A stretch of 45,626 bases of DNA, from NCBI GenBank assembly GCA_937922735.1, contig CALAJL010000025.1, positions 1 to 45,626 of the forward strand, written 5' to 3'. The DNA is from an uncultured Gammaproteobacteria bacterium. Its GTDB lineage: Bacteria > Pseudomonadota > Gammaproteobacteria > UBA4575. A model generated the notes under the pieces. The model saw nothing but the letters and a program-made list of their open reading frames with translations. It did not search any database and was not told the DNA's origin. Each line of letters begins with the position of its first letter. The first letter of the stretch is position 1. Shown one piece after another: positions 1 through 8,819 of the stretch. Made by a program: the position numbers and the translations under genes.

Positions 1-284
1 GCATCTAAAAATTTGAATTGCAAGGTGTTGTTAAATGCAACACCCACGTCCCCGAGATTAGAAAAGAAATTATGCACACCCTTCTCGGCTATATCTGGGG
101 TTACTGCACGATAACTTGCGGCTGCAGGAACTAAAAAGGCCTGATCAAGCGCATTATTGAAGCTATACACACTGCGATTAAAACCTTGCCATGGATCTCT
201 CGCGTCAGCTTCGTAGTCTGGTGAGGTTGCACAACCACTGCTGAGCAATGCAATTAAAGTTAATAATGTAAGATATTTAGCCAT
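1..284 (-). CDS. mlaA: MlaA (VacJ) outer-membrane lipoprotein, N-terminal part
   Basis: Partial gene: the start codon is at 284-282 and the gene runs off the left edge after 94 codons. The product begins with a short hydrophobic signal and a lipobox ending in SSGC (Cys at about residue 18), so it is a lipoprotein. The mature part has the MlaA signature, with DPWQGFNRSVYSFNNALDQ followed by a VPAAASYRAVTPD-type segment. MlaA sits in the outer membrane and, with the OmpC-type porin and the MlaC/MlaFEDB system, returns mislocalised phospholipids to the inner membrane. It lies 44 bases downstream of argG on the same strand and may be co-transcribed with it; no terminator is visible between them. 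The family assignment is firm, but nothing can be said about the missing C-terminus. Confidence 0.88.
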   Translation of the reverse strand, partial: MAKYLTLLTLIALLSSGCATSPDYEADARDPWQGFNRSVYSFNNALDQAFLVPAAASYRAVTPDIAEKGVHNFFSNLGDVGVAFNNTLQFKFLD

Positions 285-328
285 AATTAAGTACTATAAA
301 TTAATTGTAGTTGATGTTTTAAAGTGAA

Positions 329-1549
329 TTAGCCACGATGTCTAGAAGATTTTGCCGCTATACGCATACGTAAGGCATTCAGTTTAATAAACCCTTCTGC
401 ATCTTGTTGATTATACGCACCTTCATCGTCTTCAAAGGTGGCGATATTAGCATCAAATAAACTATGCCCATCAGACTTACGTCCCGCTACCGTAACATTC
501 CCTTTATATAACTTAATTCGCACAGAACCGGTTACATTTGCTTGAGTTGCATCGATGAGCTGTTGCATCGCAAGCCGCTCCGGACTCCACCAATAGCCAT
601 TATAAATAAGCTTCGCATAACGTGGCATCAATTCATCTTTCAAATGCGCAAGCTCACGATCCATCGTTAAGGACTCCATTGCGCGATGAGCTTTGAGCAA
701 AATTGTGCCACCAGGTGTTTCATAACACCCACGAGATTTCATACCGACATATCGATTCTCAACAATATCTTGGCGTCCCACACCGTGCTCACATGCAATA
801 GTATTTAAGGCAGTTAATAATGATGCTGGAGTTAAGTCTTTCCCATCGATAGCTTTTGCATCACCTTGTTCAAATTCGATTTCAATATAAGCCGGAGCAT
901 CAGGAGCCTCTTCAGGTGAGCAACTCAGTTTCCACATATCATCTTCTGGCTCACACCATGGGTCTTCTAATGGACCACCCTCATATGAAATATGCAAAAG
1001 ATTTGCATCCATAGAATAAGGAGATTTTTTACCGCGCTTTTGTTCAACAGCGATATTATGCTTGTCTGCATAGGCCAGTAATTTTTCGCGGGAATTCAGA
1101 TCCCATTCTCTCCATGGCGCGATAATTTTTATATCCGGATTTAAGGCATAAGCACCTAACTCAAATCGCACTTGATCATTACCTTTCCCTGTTGCGCCAT
1201 GCGACACTGCATCTGCTCCGGTTTCAGCTGCAATTTCAACTAAACGTTTAGCAATCAACGGTCTTGCAATTGAGGTGCCTAATAAATATTCACCCTCATA
1301 AACGGTATTGGCACGAAACATAGGAAACACATAATCTTTAACAAAGTCTTCCGTGAGGTCTTCGATATAGATTTCTTGAATACCTAGTGCTTGAGCCTTA
1401 GCACGCGCAGGCTCTACCTCTTCGCCTTGGCCAATATCAGCAGTAAAAGTAACGACTTCACAGTTATAAACTTCCTGCAACCACTTAAGAATGACAGAAG
1501 TGTCTAAACCACCCGAATAGGCGAGTACAACTTTACGAACTGATGACAT
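329..1549 (-). CDS. argG: Argininosuccinate synthase
   Basis: Catalyses ATP-dependent condensation of citrulline and aspartate to argininosuccinate, the penultimate step of arginine synthesis. The 406-residue product has the usual length of the short (non-E. coli) ArgG class. The N-terminal PP-loop reads [12 protein letters not shown] (SGGLDTS at residues 12-18). Further family blocks include [13 protein letters not shown] and [16 protein letters not shown]. The ATG at 1549 directly precedes the conserved N-terminus. argD and argF lie about 4 kb away on the other strand, so the arginine genes are clustered but not in one operon. A convincing ArgR palindrome was not found upstream: TGAAT motifs there are in direct orientation, not inverted. 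Confidence 0.97.
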   Translation of the reverse strand: MSSVRKVVLAYSGGLDTSVILKWLQEVYNCEVVTFTADIGQGEEVEPARAKAQALGIQEIYIEDLTEDFVKDYVFPMFRANTVYEGEYLLGTSIARPLIAKRLVEIAAETGADAVSHGATGKGNDQVRFELGAYALNPDIKIIAPWREWDLNSREKLLAYADKHNIAVEQKRGKKSPYSMDANLLHISYEGGPLEDPWCEPEDDMWKLSCSPEEAPDAPAYIEIEFEQGDAKAIDGKDLTPASLLTALNTIACEHGVGRQDIVENRYVGMKSRGCYETPGGTILLKAHRAMESLTMDRELAHLKDELMPRYAKLIYNGYWWSPERLAMQQLIDATQANVTGSVRIKLYKGNVTVAGRKSDGHSLFDANIATFEDDEGAYNQQDAEGFIKLNALRMRIAAKSSRHRG

Positions 1550-1669
1550 AGTATGTATTTGATTGATAGGCGTAATGCGCGTTTAAATGAATGTTGAATG
1601 ACAACTCGATGCTAAACATTAACATGACATGACCCTTCAAGTGAAAATATATGGGCAAAATAAAACCAA

Positions 1670-2308
1670 GTGAGTGAAGAAAAAGAGCAAGAAATAACCC
1701 CATTCGCCAATCTATTGCGTGGCTTTTGTCCAGTTGTGGTGGATGTAGAAACCGGTGGTTTCAATTCCCAAACTGATGCCCTGTTGGAAATAGCGGCCGT
1801 TTTAATCAGCATCAATCAGGATGGCGAGCTATATAGAAAAGAAACCATCTCCACTCATGTAAAACCATTTGAAGGCGCAAACCTAGAACCCGCCTCGATG
1901 GAAGTTAATGGCATTGATCCAGATCATCCACTTCGGCTTGCATTAGATGAAAAACAAGCCTTACCTGAAATATTCAAACCTGTTCGCAAACATACAAAAG
2001 AAAATAAATGCACTCGCGCAATATTAGTCGGACATAACGCATTTTTTGACCTAGGTTTTCTCAACGCAGCGGCTACTCGCACGGGCATTAAAAATAGCCC
2101 TTTCCATCCTTTCAGTTGCCTTGACACGGTAAGCCTTGGCGCAATGGCCTATGGGCAGACCGTATTATCTAGAATAGTCGAAGCTGCAGAAATTGAATGG
2201 GACGGTAGTAGTGCGCATTCGGCAGTTTATGATGCAGAAAAAACGGCCGATGTATTTTGCAAAATAATGAATATGCGCAATCAACTACCTACTATAAAAA
2301 ATGGTTAG
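1670..2308 (+). CDS. rnt: Ribonuclease T (DEDDh 3'-5' exoribonuclease)
   Basis: Trims 3' ends of tRNA and other stable RNAs. The 212-residue product has all DEDDh exonuclease blocks: [11 protein letters not shown] (Asp and Glu of Exo I), [12 protein letters not shown] (Exo II Asp), and [14 protein letters not shown] (Exo III His and Asp). RNase T is essentially limited to gammaproteobacteria, which helps place the organism. The start is GTG at 1670: the frame upstream is closed by TAA at 1661, and no ATG lies before the conserved [19 protein letters not shown] block. A nine-codon ATG frame starting at 1651 ends across this start (TGA at 1675), which could couple translation but may be chance. 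The gene converges on grxD with only nine bases between stop codons. Confidence 0.95.
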   Translation: MSEEKEQEITPFANLLRGFCPVVVDVETGGFNSQTDALLEIAAVLISINQDGELYRKETISTHVKPFEGANLEPASMEVNGIDPDHPLRLALDEKQALPEIFKPVRKHTKENKCTRAILVGHNAFFDLGFLNAAATRTGIKNSPFHPFSCLDTVSLGAMAYGQTVLSRIVEAAEIEWDGSSAHSAVYDAEKTADVFCKIMNMRNQLPTIKNG

Positions 2309-2317
2309 CCGTTTGGT

Positions 2318-2641
2318 TTAACTTTTTTGAGCGACTGCTTCGCTCACCATGGTTTGCAACTCACCTTTTTCATGCAATTCCAACGTAATATCGCACCCCC
2401 CTACCAGCTCACCGTTAATGTACAACTGAGGAAATGTCGGCCAATCAGCAAACTTAGGTAAGTTTTCAAAAACTTCAGGGTCCATTAATACATTTACATA
2501 CGCAAACTCATGTCCGCATGACTTAAGTGCTTCAGCCGTTCTACTTGAAAAACCACATTGCGGCATTTGCGGGGTACCTTTCATATAAAGAACTACTGAG
2601 TTTGATTCAACCTGTTCTTTGATGCGTTCTAATACGTCCAT
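2318..2641 (-). CDS. grxD: Monothiol glutaredoxin (Grx4 type)
   Basis: A 107-residue monothiol glutaredoxin that carries and delivers [2Fe-2S] clusters in the cytoplasm. It shows the diagnostic active site CGFS (within MPQCGFSSRTAEAL, about residues 29-32) and the family blocks VLYMKGTPQ, DWPTFPQLYINGELVGG and CDI. It lies 55 bases downstream of the amidotransferase gene on the same strand and is probably co-transcribed with it. A start region TTGAAAT... is not needed, as the ATG at 2641 directly precedes the standard MDVLERIKEQV N-terminus. Confidence 0.96.
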   Translation of the reverse strand: MDVLERIKEQVESNSVVLYMKGTPQMPQCGFSSRTAEALKSCGHEFAYVNVLMDPEVFENLPKFADWPTFPQLYINGELVGGCDITLELHEKGELQTMVSEAVAQKS

Positions 2642-2696
2642 TTCACCTTGCTCCGTTGTGTTTGGATTATCTTGATATTATTTTACTGTGCTCATT

Positions 2697-4484
2697 TTAA
2701 CTCGCAATAGCTGTATCCACATTGCGCTGTAACCACAGTTCCAATAAGGCTAAATGCCATAATTTGCTACCTCGCAATGGAGTCATAAAGGCTTCAGGTT
2801 CCGACAACAACTTATTTATGTATTCAGGCTGAAATAACCCACGCTGCCTGCATGCCTCTGAGCTCAAAATCTCACGCATAAATCCTAAAAACTCACCTCG
2901 CACATACTTCAATGCGGGTACAGGGAAATATCCTTTTTTACGATCAATCACTTTATCCGGCAACAATCCTCTAGCGATATTTTTTAACAGGAACTTGCCT
3001 CCATCTTTAGTTTTATATTCTGTCGGTGCACGCATAGCTAATTCTACAAGTTCATGATCTAAGAAAGGTACTCGTGCCTCCAGCCCATAAGCCATTGTCA
3101 TATTATCTACTCGCTTAACAGGATCATCGACAATCAAAGTCGTAACATCCATATGTAATACTGCAGCTAGAAAGTTTTTTGTGTTTGCATCGTCAAGCAA
3201 CTGCATAACTTTATTAGAAGTGAAGTCTTCTGAAATTAAATCAGGATGTAATGTTTCTGCCATTTCAGCATGTGTGCGATCGAAATAATGCTTAGCAAAA
3301 CTTTCTACTGAAAAATTATTTTCCGCTTGCATAAGTGGGTACCAAAAATAACCACCAAACACTTCATCAGCACCTTGGCCAGACTGGACCACTGATATGT
3401 GTTGACTAACTTGTTCCGCTAGCAAATAAAAAGCCACTGCATCCTGCCCCACCATCGGCTCTGCCATATGGCCAATGGCTTGGGGAAGCCTTTGCATCAC
3501 TTCATTATTTTGAATATAGAACTTGTGATGTTGTGTAGAGAATTTATCCACTACTGCGTCGGAATATTCGAATTCATTACCCCGCTCTTCTGGTTGATCT
3601 TCAAAACCCACTGAATACGTTTGGATATTTGGCACCCCAGATTCAGCCAATAACCCAACCAACAAACTTGAATCCAAGCCACCCGAAAGCAACACACCTA
3701 CTGGAACATCTGCAATATGCAAACGCCTTTCTACCGCCAGACTTAATGCAACATGAATATCATGCAGCCATTCTTCCTCATCACGTTGAGAATCAACATC
3801 ATCTGCACGCAACTCCCAATAACGCTCTGTAAAGACTTTGCCATGTTTATTAACTACCATGTAATGAGCGGGCGGTACTTTACGTATACCTTTAAGAATG
3901 GTCGTCGGAGCTGGCACGACAGCATGCAAAGTTAAATGATGATGTAGTCCAATCGCATCAAGCTCTGTATTTACATCACCCGCAGCAAGCAACGCTTGCG
4001 TATTGGATGCAAAACGAAAGTGTTTTTCAGTTTGACTGTAATAAAGAGGTTTTATCCCTAAACGATCACGCGCTAAAAACAATTCTTGTTTGCTATCATC
4101 CCAAATCGAAAACGCAAACATGCCCACCAATCTTTTTACACAGCCTTTCCCCCACTCTGCAAAAGCTTTAAGAATAACTTCGGTATCGCCGGTTGATGAA
4201 AAACGATGGCCTCTTTGTATAAGTTGTTCACGTAGTTGCGGGTAGTTATATATCGTGCCATTAAAAACAATGGTGAGATTTGTATCATTATCTACCATCG
4301 GTTGATTTGCGTTGTCAGACAAATCAATGATCGAGAGTCTCCGATGCCCCAAACCAACACTTTTAGATCGATATACACCTTCATTATCGGGCCCACGACT
4401 TTTAAGTGGAAGCAACATACGGTGCAATGTTTGCAAATCTACTTCATTGCTATCAAATCGAAATTCACCGCACACGCCACACAT
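2697..4484 (-). CDS. Asparagine-synthetase-family amidotransferase, N-acetylglutaminylglutamine type
   Basis: A 595-residue class-II glutamine amidotransferase fused to an ATP-pyrophosphatase synthetase domain. Cys2 (MCGVCGEFRF) is the glutaminase nucleophile; RGPDNEG and FNGTIYNY are glutaminase blocks; the synthetase PP-loop is LSGGLDSSLLVGLLA. The MCGxCGE start and the segment LHAVVPAPTTILKGIRK match, from memory, the subgroup that makes the osmoprotectant N-acetylglutaminylglutamine amide better than housekeeping AsnB. In known NAGGN loci the amidotransferase is next to a GNAT/ATP-grasp dipeptide synthetase; here the neighbours are grxD and a PuuD-like gene, and no such partner is in the window. 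Housekeeping asparagine synthetase remains the alternative. Enzyme class is certain; the substrate is inferred. Confidence 0.72.
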   Translation of the reverse strand: MCGVCGEFRFDSNEVDLQTLHRMLLPLKSRGPDNEGVYRSKSVGLGHRRLSIIDLSDNANQPMVDNDTNLTIVFNGTIYNYPQLREQLIQRGHRFSSTGDTEVILKAFAEWGKGCVKRLVGMFAFSIWDDSKQELFLARDRLGIKPLYYSQTEKHFRFASNTQALLAAGDVNTELDAIGLHHHLTLHAVVPAPTTILKGIRKVPPAHYMVVNKHGKVFTERYWELRADDVDSQRDEEEWLHDIHVALSLAVERRLHIADVPVGVLLSGGLDSSLLVGLLAESGVPNIQTYSVGFEDQPEERGNEFEYSDAVVDKFSTQHHKFYIQNNEVMQRLPQAIGHMAEPMVGQDAVAFYLLAEQVSQHISVVQSGQGADEVFGGYFWYPLMQAENNFSVESFAKHYFDRTHAEMAETLHPDLISEDFTSNKVMQLLDDANTKNFLAAVLHMDVTTLIVDDPVKRVDNMTMAYGLEARVPFLDHELVELAMRAPTEYKTKDGGKFLLKNIARGLLPDKVIDRKKGYFPVPALKYVRGEFLGFMREILSSEACRQRGLFQPEYINKLLSEPEAFMTPLRGSKLWHLALLELWLQRNVDTAIAS

Positions 4485-4707
4485 GTATATATCCTTTGAT
4501 TAATTAGGGGGAAATTCTTACACACTACAACCACTCATACCCCATGCAAATATCTTTAATTGCACAGGATTCATACACTTATAATAATAGTTAAGTTTAT
4601 AGATTGGGTTGGTTATAATCAGGTCAATTTAGAACTATGTCAAAATGACATGTTCGATAATAATTATTCTAATAATAACGATTTTTCAGTCTAGAGAGGC
4701 GCACCTA

Positions 4708-5301
4708 ATGAATCCTTTAAATTCTATACTCGGCACAATCATTGCGGGTTTTATTTTAGCTATTGCCATTGCATTGTTTTTTGATCCGAATGCACTTAAT
4801 TCATGGTCACTTGTAGTGTGGTTACACGTATTATCCGGTATCACTTGGATTGGACTTCTATACTACTTCAACTTTGTACAAGTTCCCGCATTAGGCGAAG
4901 CCGCAGCGGACAGCAGTGGACCAGGTCCAGCTGCTATCGGTAAATATGTTGCACCACGTGCACTAGCATGGTTTCGCTGGGGTGCTCTAGCTACCTGGTT
5001 AACAGGTGCAGCAGCGCTTATGTATATAGGAGGTTTTTCAACCCACTTCTTTGCAACCGACGGCATTACCGTAATGAGTGTAGGTGCTTGGCTTGGTACC
5101 ATCATGCTGCTTAATGTATGGGGTTTAATCTGGCCCAATCAAAAGAAAGTGCTTGGCATTAAGCAAGCTAGTGATGATGAAAAAGCGAAAGCCAAAAAAG
5201 TTGCTTTCATCGCTTCTCGAACGAACACCTTGTTATCCATACCCATGTTAGCTTGCATGGTCGCTTGGGGGCATGGAGGAAATGCTGGGCTGTTTTTCTA
5301 G
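4708..5301 (+). CDS. PuuD-like integral membrane protein
   Basis: A 197-residue protein with about five hydrophobic segments and the block VVWLHVLSGITWIGLLYYFN. It resembles the membrane part of PuuD-type urate hydroxylases; such proteins in marine gammaproteobacteria are often mislabelled 'antitermination protein NusG'. There is no cytochrome c CXXCH motif, so the haem domain of full PuuD is absent. Conserved His and Trp in the first helices could bind a haem or quinone, but that is inference. I chose ATG 4708 because AGAGAGG lies 7-8 bases upstream and the following MNPLNSILGTIIAGF gives a clean first helix; the frame is open upstream to 4645 without a ribosome-binding site. The gene is monocistronic and followed by two hairpins. 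Confidence 0.7.
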   Translation: MNPLNSILGTIIAGFILAIAIALFFDPNALNSWSLVVWLHVLSGITWIGLLYYFNFVQVPALGEAAADSSGPGPAAIGKYVAPRALAWFRWGALATWLTGAAALMYIGGFSTHFFATDGITVMSVGAWLGTIMLLNVWGLIWPNQKKVLGIKQASDDEKAKAKKVAFIASRTNTLLSIPMLACMVAWGHGGNAGLFF

Positions 5302-5341
5302 TATCCCTATTTAAGTAACAAAACAGACAACTGCTACATTT

Positions 5342-5386
5342 AATACACCCATCTCTACCTTTAATTAGGTGCTGGGTGTATTTTTT
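5342..5386 (+). terminator. Rho-independent terminator after the PuuD-like gene
   Basis: The inverted arms AATACACCCA (5342-5351) and TGGGTGTATT (5373-5382) pair perfectly, with a possible inner ACCT/AGGT extension, and are followed by a T-run to 5386. This is a classic intrinsic terminator about 40 bases after the stop codon at 5301. Confidence 0.88.
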
Positions 5387-5412
5387 GCTTATTATTTAAT
5401 CAGCAGTATAAT
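5385..5412 (+). promoter_or_regulatory. Candidate sigma-70 promoter for argD-argF
   Basis: TTGCTT (5385-5390) and TATAAT (5407-5412) are separated by 16 bases, starting immediately after the terminator T-run. Predicted transcription start is about 5419. The perfect -10 box is the main support; the -35 is weak. Confidence 0.45.
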
Positions 5413-5420
5413 TAGACGTT

Positions 5421-5451
5421 CGGCAGCTTTTTAGCTGCCGTTTTTATTTTT
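5421..5451 (+). terminator. Second hairpin with T-tract in the argD leader
   Basis: CGGCAGCT (5421-5428), loop TTTT, AGCTGCCG (5433-5440), then T5-A-T5. The hairpin has full intrinsic-terminator form. It lies either as a tandem backup terminator for the upstream gene or, given the promoter-like TATAAT at 5407-5412, at the extreme 5' end of the argD transcript as an attenuator. The sequence does not decide between these. Confidence 0.82.
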
Positions 5452-5477
5452 AGAGTTTAATTAAGCATGTAATTTTA

Positions 5478-6668
5478 ATGTCCAAATTCGAGAACACACT
5501 AATGCCAACCTACGCTCGCAAGGATGTAACCTTTGTGAGTGGTGATGGCGTGTGGCTGATATCAGACAAACAAGAAGAATACTTGGATGCATTAGCCGGT
5601 ATAGCTGTTTGTGGACTGGGTCATGCCCACCCCGATGTGAGCAACGCGATTGCAGATCAAGCTGCAACATTAACGCATACTTCTAATATTTATCGAATTG
5701 GACTACAGGAAGAGCTCGGCCAAAAGCTATGTGAATTATCCGGCATGGAAAAAGTGTTTTTTGGAAATTCGGGCGCTGAAGCCAATGAAGCCGCTATTAA
5801 GTTAGCACGATTGCACGGGCACTATAAAAACATTAGTGAACCTGCGATTATTGTCATGGAGAACAGCTTCCATGGCCGCACAATGGCAACGCTTACCGCA
5901 ACGGGAAACAGAAAAGCTCACGCTGGCTTTGAACCACTTGTTCCTGGGTTCGTAAGAGCAGCATATAATGACGTAGAGTCTGTAGAAAATATTTTGCAGA
6001 ACAATACTAATATTTCTGCAATTTTAGTAGAACCTATACAAGGTGAAGGTGGAATTCGCCTACCTGAGTCAGACTACCTACCTAAACTAAAATCTTTATG
6101 TGAAAAACATGAAATTTTACTCATGCTAGATGAAGTTCAGACCGGTAATGGCAGAACAGGAAAATGGTTTTGTTTTCAACATACCACTATTCATCCTGAT
6201 GTATTAGTGACTGCAAAAGGTCTTGGTAATGGTATGCCCATCGGCGCTTGTCTTGCAAAAGGACATGCTGCTACTTTATTTGCACCTGGCTCACACGGAT
6301 CCACCTTTGGCGGCAATGCATTAGCATGCAGAGCGTCTCTAAGCACACTCAATACTATTGAGAAAAATAAATTGCTTACTAATGCTACAGATATAGGGAG
6401 TTACATAGTAAAAGAGTTGCAGAAAAAACTTTCAGAAAATACATTGGTAAAAGAAGTAAGAGGTAAAGGTTTAATGATAGGCATAGAAATGAAAGTGCCT
6501 TGTTCACAACTAGTAGATAATTGCCTTGATAACAAATTACTCATTAATGTTACAGCTGAAAAAGTAATTAGACTTTTGCCACCATTGATATTTAACAAAG
6601 CGAATGCAGACTCTATGATTGAAATACTCACTAAATGTATTAATGAGCTTTCAACTGCACATGCATAA
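5478..6668 (+). CDS. argD: Acetylornithine aminotransferase
   Basis: A PLP-dependent class-III aminotransferase of 396 residues that converts N-acetylglutamate semialdehyde to acetylornithine in arginine synthesis. It often also serves as succinyldiaminopimelate transaminase in lysine synthesis. Family blocks are FFGNSGAEANEAAIKLAR, SFHGRTMATLTATG, VEPIQGEGG, LMLDEVQTGNGRTG and the PLP-lysine block TAKGLGNGMPIGA. The start ATG at 5478 (MSKFENTLMPTYAR) matches the standard N-terminus. argF follows after 33 bases, forming an argDF operon. Expression may be influenced by the hairpin in the leader. No ArgR operator was recognised with confidence. Confidence 0.96.
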   Translation: MSKFENTLMPTYARKDVTFVSGDGVWLISDKQEEYLDALAGIAVCGLGHAHPDVSNAIADQAATLTHTSNIYRIGLQEELGQKLCELSGMEKVFFGNSGAEANEAAIKLARLHGHYKNISEPAIIVMENSFHGRTMATLTATGNRKAHAGFEPLVPGFVRAAYNDVESVENILQNNTNISAILVEPIQGEGGIRLPESDYLPKLKSLCEKHEILLMLDEVQTGNGRTGKWFCFQHTTIHPDVLVTAKGLGNGMPIGACLAKGHAATLFAPGSHGSTFGGNALACRASLSTLNTIEKNKLLTNATDIGSYIVKELQKKLSENTLVKEVRGKGLMIGIEMKVPCSQLVDNCLDNKLLINVTAEKVIRLLPPLIFNKANADSMIEILTKCINELSTAHA

Positions 6669-6701
6669 ACCAGAACGATAATAATTTGATAATAATATTA
6701 C

Positions 6702-7604
6702 ATGAGCACACGACACTTCCTTACCTTGTTAGATTACAGCCCAGATGAATTAAGGGCATTATTAGCGCGCGCGATAGAGTTAAAAAAATTACTTAAAAGC
6801 GGACAAAACCCTACGCCATTGCAAAATAAAACTTTAGCAATGATATTTGAAAAATCTTCTACGCGAACCCGAGTTTCTTTCGAGACGGGAATGGTGCAAC
6901 TTGGTGGCCACGCACTCTTTTTGTCGCCCCGAGACACACAATTTGGTCGCGGTGAACCTATCGAAGATAGTGCGCGTGTACTGTCGCGCATGGTTGACGG
7001 TGTAATGATTAGAACCTTTGAACACGAAAATGTAGAAAAATTTGCAGCACATTCTTCTGTTCCGGTTATCAACGGCCTCACAGATTTAGTTCATCCATGC
7101 CAGTTACTAGCAGATATGCAAACCTGGTTCGAGCATCGAGGAGATATCAAAGGCGCTACCGTTGCCTGGATTGGCGATGGCAATAATATGTGTCACTCAT
7201 ATATGAATGCGGCTATGCAGCTTGATTTCCAGTTAAACATCGCGTGCCCAGAAACCTATAGCCCCCACCCTAAGTTTGTAACACAAACCAAAAGTAAAAC
7301 GATGGTTACACATGAAGCTAGCGAAGCAGTGAAAAATGCTGATTTAGTAGTTACAGATGTGTGGGCAAGCATGGGTCAAGAAGAAGAACAACTAGAAAGA
7401 CAAAAAGTTTTTCAAAATTTTCAAGTAAATAAAGAGCTACTTTCTCTAGCAAATAAAGATGCCCTGTTTATGCACTGCTTACCGGCACATAGGGGTGAGG
7501 AAGTTACTGCAGAGGTAATTGATGGACCACAAAGTGTTGTTTGGGATGAAGCAGAAAATCGTTTGCATGCACAAAAAGCATTAATGGAAAACCTTTTATC
7601 TTAG
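6702..7604 (+). CDS. argF: Ornithine carbamoyltransferase
   Basis: Transfers the carbamoyl group from carbamoyl phosphate to ornithine, giving citrulline for ArgG. At 300 residues it is the normal length. The carbamoyl-phosphate motif STRTRVSFE lies near residue 54, the ornithine-side block [11 protein letters not shown] near 130, and the C-terminal [11 protein letters not shown] near 263. It is the last gene of argDF and is followed by a hairpin with four T residues. Confidence 0.97.
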   Translation: MSTRHFLTLLDYSPDELRALLARAIELKKLLKSGQNPTPLQNKTLAMIFEKSSTRTRVSFETGMVQLGGHALFLSPRDTQFGRGEPIEDSARVLSRMVDGVMIRTFEHENVEKFAAHSSVPVINGLTDLVHPCQLLADMQTWFEHRGDIKGATVAWIGDGNNMCHSYMNAAMQLDFQLNIACPETYSPHPKFVTQTKSKTMVTHEASEAVKNADLVVTDVWASMGQEEEQLERQKVFQNFQVNKELLSLANKDALFMHCLPAHRGEEVTAEVIDGPQSVVWDEAENRLHAQKALMENLLS

Positions 7605-7625
7605 TCAGCACTTTGCCTGACTTTT
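7604..7625 (+). terminator. Probable terminator of argDF
   Basis: GTCAG (7604-7608) pairs with CTGAC (7617-7621), with a possible CA/TG inner extension, followed by TTTT. It overlaps the argF stop codon. The stem and T-run are short, so efficiency is uncertain. It lies between the converging argF and egtD stops. Confidence 0.55.
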
Positions 7626-8606
7626 CTAGAGTGTCTTTTGAGCTAACACTAAGGAAAAGAATTTATTGGCGGGCTCAAAATGAGCTACTTCTTCTAGATC
7701 GCTTTTTTTAAGTAAGCTACAGATATCCGGCTTAGTATATTTTCGACTCACTTCTGTAAGAATTCTTTCACCCTCCTCCAAAGCCATCTTTTTACCAAGC
7801 GTAGGGAAATCAATTTCTTGGTCACAAATAGATATTAAATACATTTCTATTTGCTGCTGTTGCTCGTTATAAATCGCTTTATGCGTGAAGTTATCTAAAC
7901 TAAAATTTGTACCTAATTTGCTATTTAATACATTAAGAACATTCAAATTGAATTTAGCGGTAACGCCATCACTATCATTATAAGCTCGCTCAAGTATTTC
8001 GTGATCTTTTACTCGATCCATACCAATCAATAAATAGTCAGCCTCATCCATTTTATTTGCAACTTCTGAGAGAAGCTCTATCGAATCTTGCTCAGAAAAG
8101 TTTCCTATAGAACTACCGATAAATAGATAAAGTGTTTTATTAGTATATTTGGGCGCCACCTGTATTGAAGGAATATATTCCCCAGCAACGGACTCAATAT
8201 ATAAATTGTTGTATTTTTTGAGCAATCGATTTGCAGAATCAATTAACACCTCTTTACAAACATCGATACTTTGGTATGTAAAAGTATCGTTATTCGCACA
8301 TAACATAGCTAACAATATTTCTGTTTTTGTAGAACTACCAGCCCCTAATTCAGTACATATTTTTGGATTGACTAATTCAATAATTTCAGCAGAATATTGA
8401 TTCAACAAATCAGCTTCTGTTCGAGTCGGATAATAATCTTGTGTGCTACATATTTGATCAAAAAGCTTAGAACCTACATCATCATAAAAATACTTTGGCG
8501 GGAGACTACGCGGATACGCAAATAGACCTTCCACAACATCTTGTTGTAACGAATCTATAGCATCCTGAAAAGATAGACTTTTTATCTTAAAACGCTTACT
8601 ACTCAA
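7626..8606 (-). CDS. egtD: EgtD-like L-histidine N-alpha-methyltransferase
   Basis: A 326-residue SAM-dependent methyltransferase of the EgtD family, which trimethylates histidine to hercynine, the first step of ergothioneine synthesis. Visible blocks are LPPKYFYDDVGSKLFDQIC, YYPTRTEADLL, the SAM-binding ELGAGSSTKTEILL and GSSIGNF. The TEVS motif at about residues 286-289 appears to hold the Glu and Ser that grip the histidine in mycobacterial EgtD; that residue mapping is from memory. The usual partner EgtB (sulfoxide synthase) is not adjacent and is not in the window, so the gene is locally orphaned. It may work with a distant egtB, make hercynine only, or methylate another amine. It diverges from the symporter gene. 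Confidence 0.82.
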   Translation of the reverse strand: MSSKRFKIKSLSFQDAIDSLQQDVVEGLFAYPRSLPPKYFYDDVGSKLFDQICSTQDYYPTRTEADLLNQYSAEIIELVNPKICTELGAGSSTKTEILLAMLCANNDTFTYQSIDVCKEVLIDSANRLLKKYNNLYIESVAGEYIPSIQVAPKYTNKTLYLFIGSSIGNFSEQDSIELLSEVANKMDEADYLLIGMDRVKDHEILERAYNDSDGVTAKFNLNVLNVLNSKLGTNFSLDNFTHKAIYNEQQQQIEMYLISICDQEIDFPTLGKKMALEEGERILTEVSRKYTKPDICSLLKKSDLEEVAHFEPANKFFSLVLAQKTL

Positions 8607-8712
8607 AAAGTGAACCCATTAGATATCATGCTTAAATCAGAGTAGCATTACGAGTTGAACCTGTCTAACAAACAGTTTATTCAAGACAATTAAACTCTTT
8701 GAAATTACAGCA

Positions 8713-8758
8713 TTTTAAAAAGCTATAAAACTAGAAATACAAATCATGCTTTTTAAAA
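8713..8758. repeat. 11-bp inverted repeat in the egtD/symporter divergent region
   Basis: TTTTAAAAAGC (8713-8723) and GCTTTTTAAAA (8748-8758) are exact inverted copies separated by 24 bases. It lies about 60 bases before the symporter start, in either its leader or its promoter. It could be an operator or an RNA hairpin. The T-run is inside the stem, so it is not a normal terminator. Confidence 0.6.
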
Positions 8759-8819
8759 ATGTCCTGAATAATTTATATAAATTTAATCAACCAAAGTAAA
8801 CCACTATGGGGGAAAGCCA

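Noticed and set aside
1560-1625. Possible ArgR box upstream of argG (repeated TGAAT)
   Set aside because: The TGAAT motifs are direct repeats with short spacing, not the inverted TGAAT/ATTCA arms of an ARG box.
4236-4503. Plus-strand frames opposite the amidotransferase
   Set aside because: They are shadows of the strongly supported minus-strand gene.
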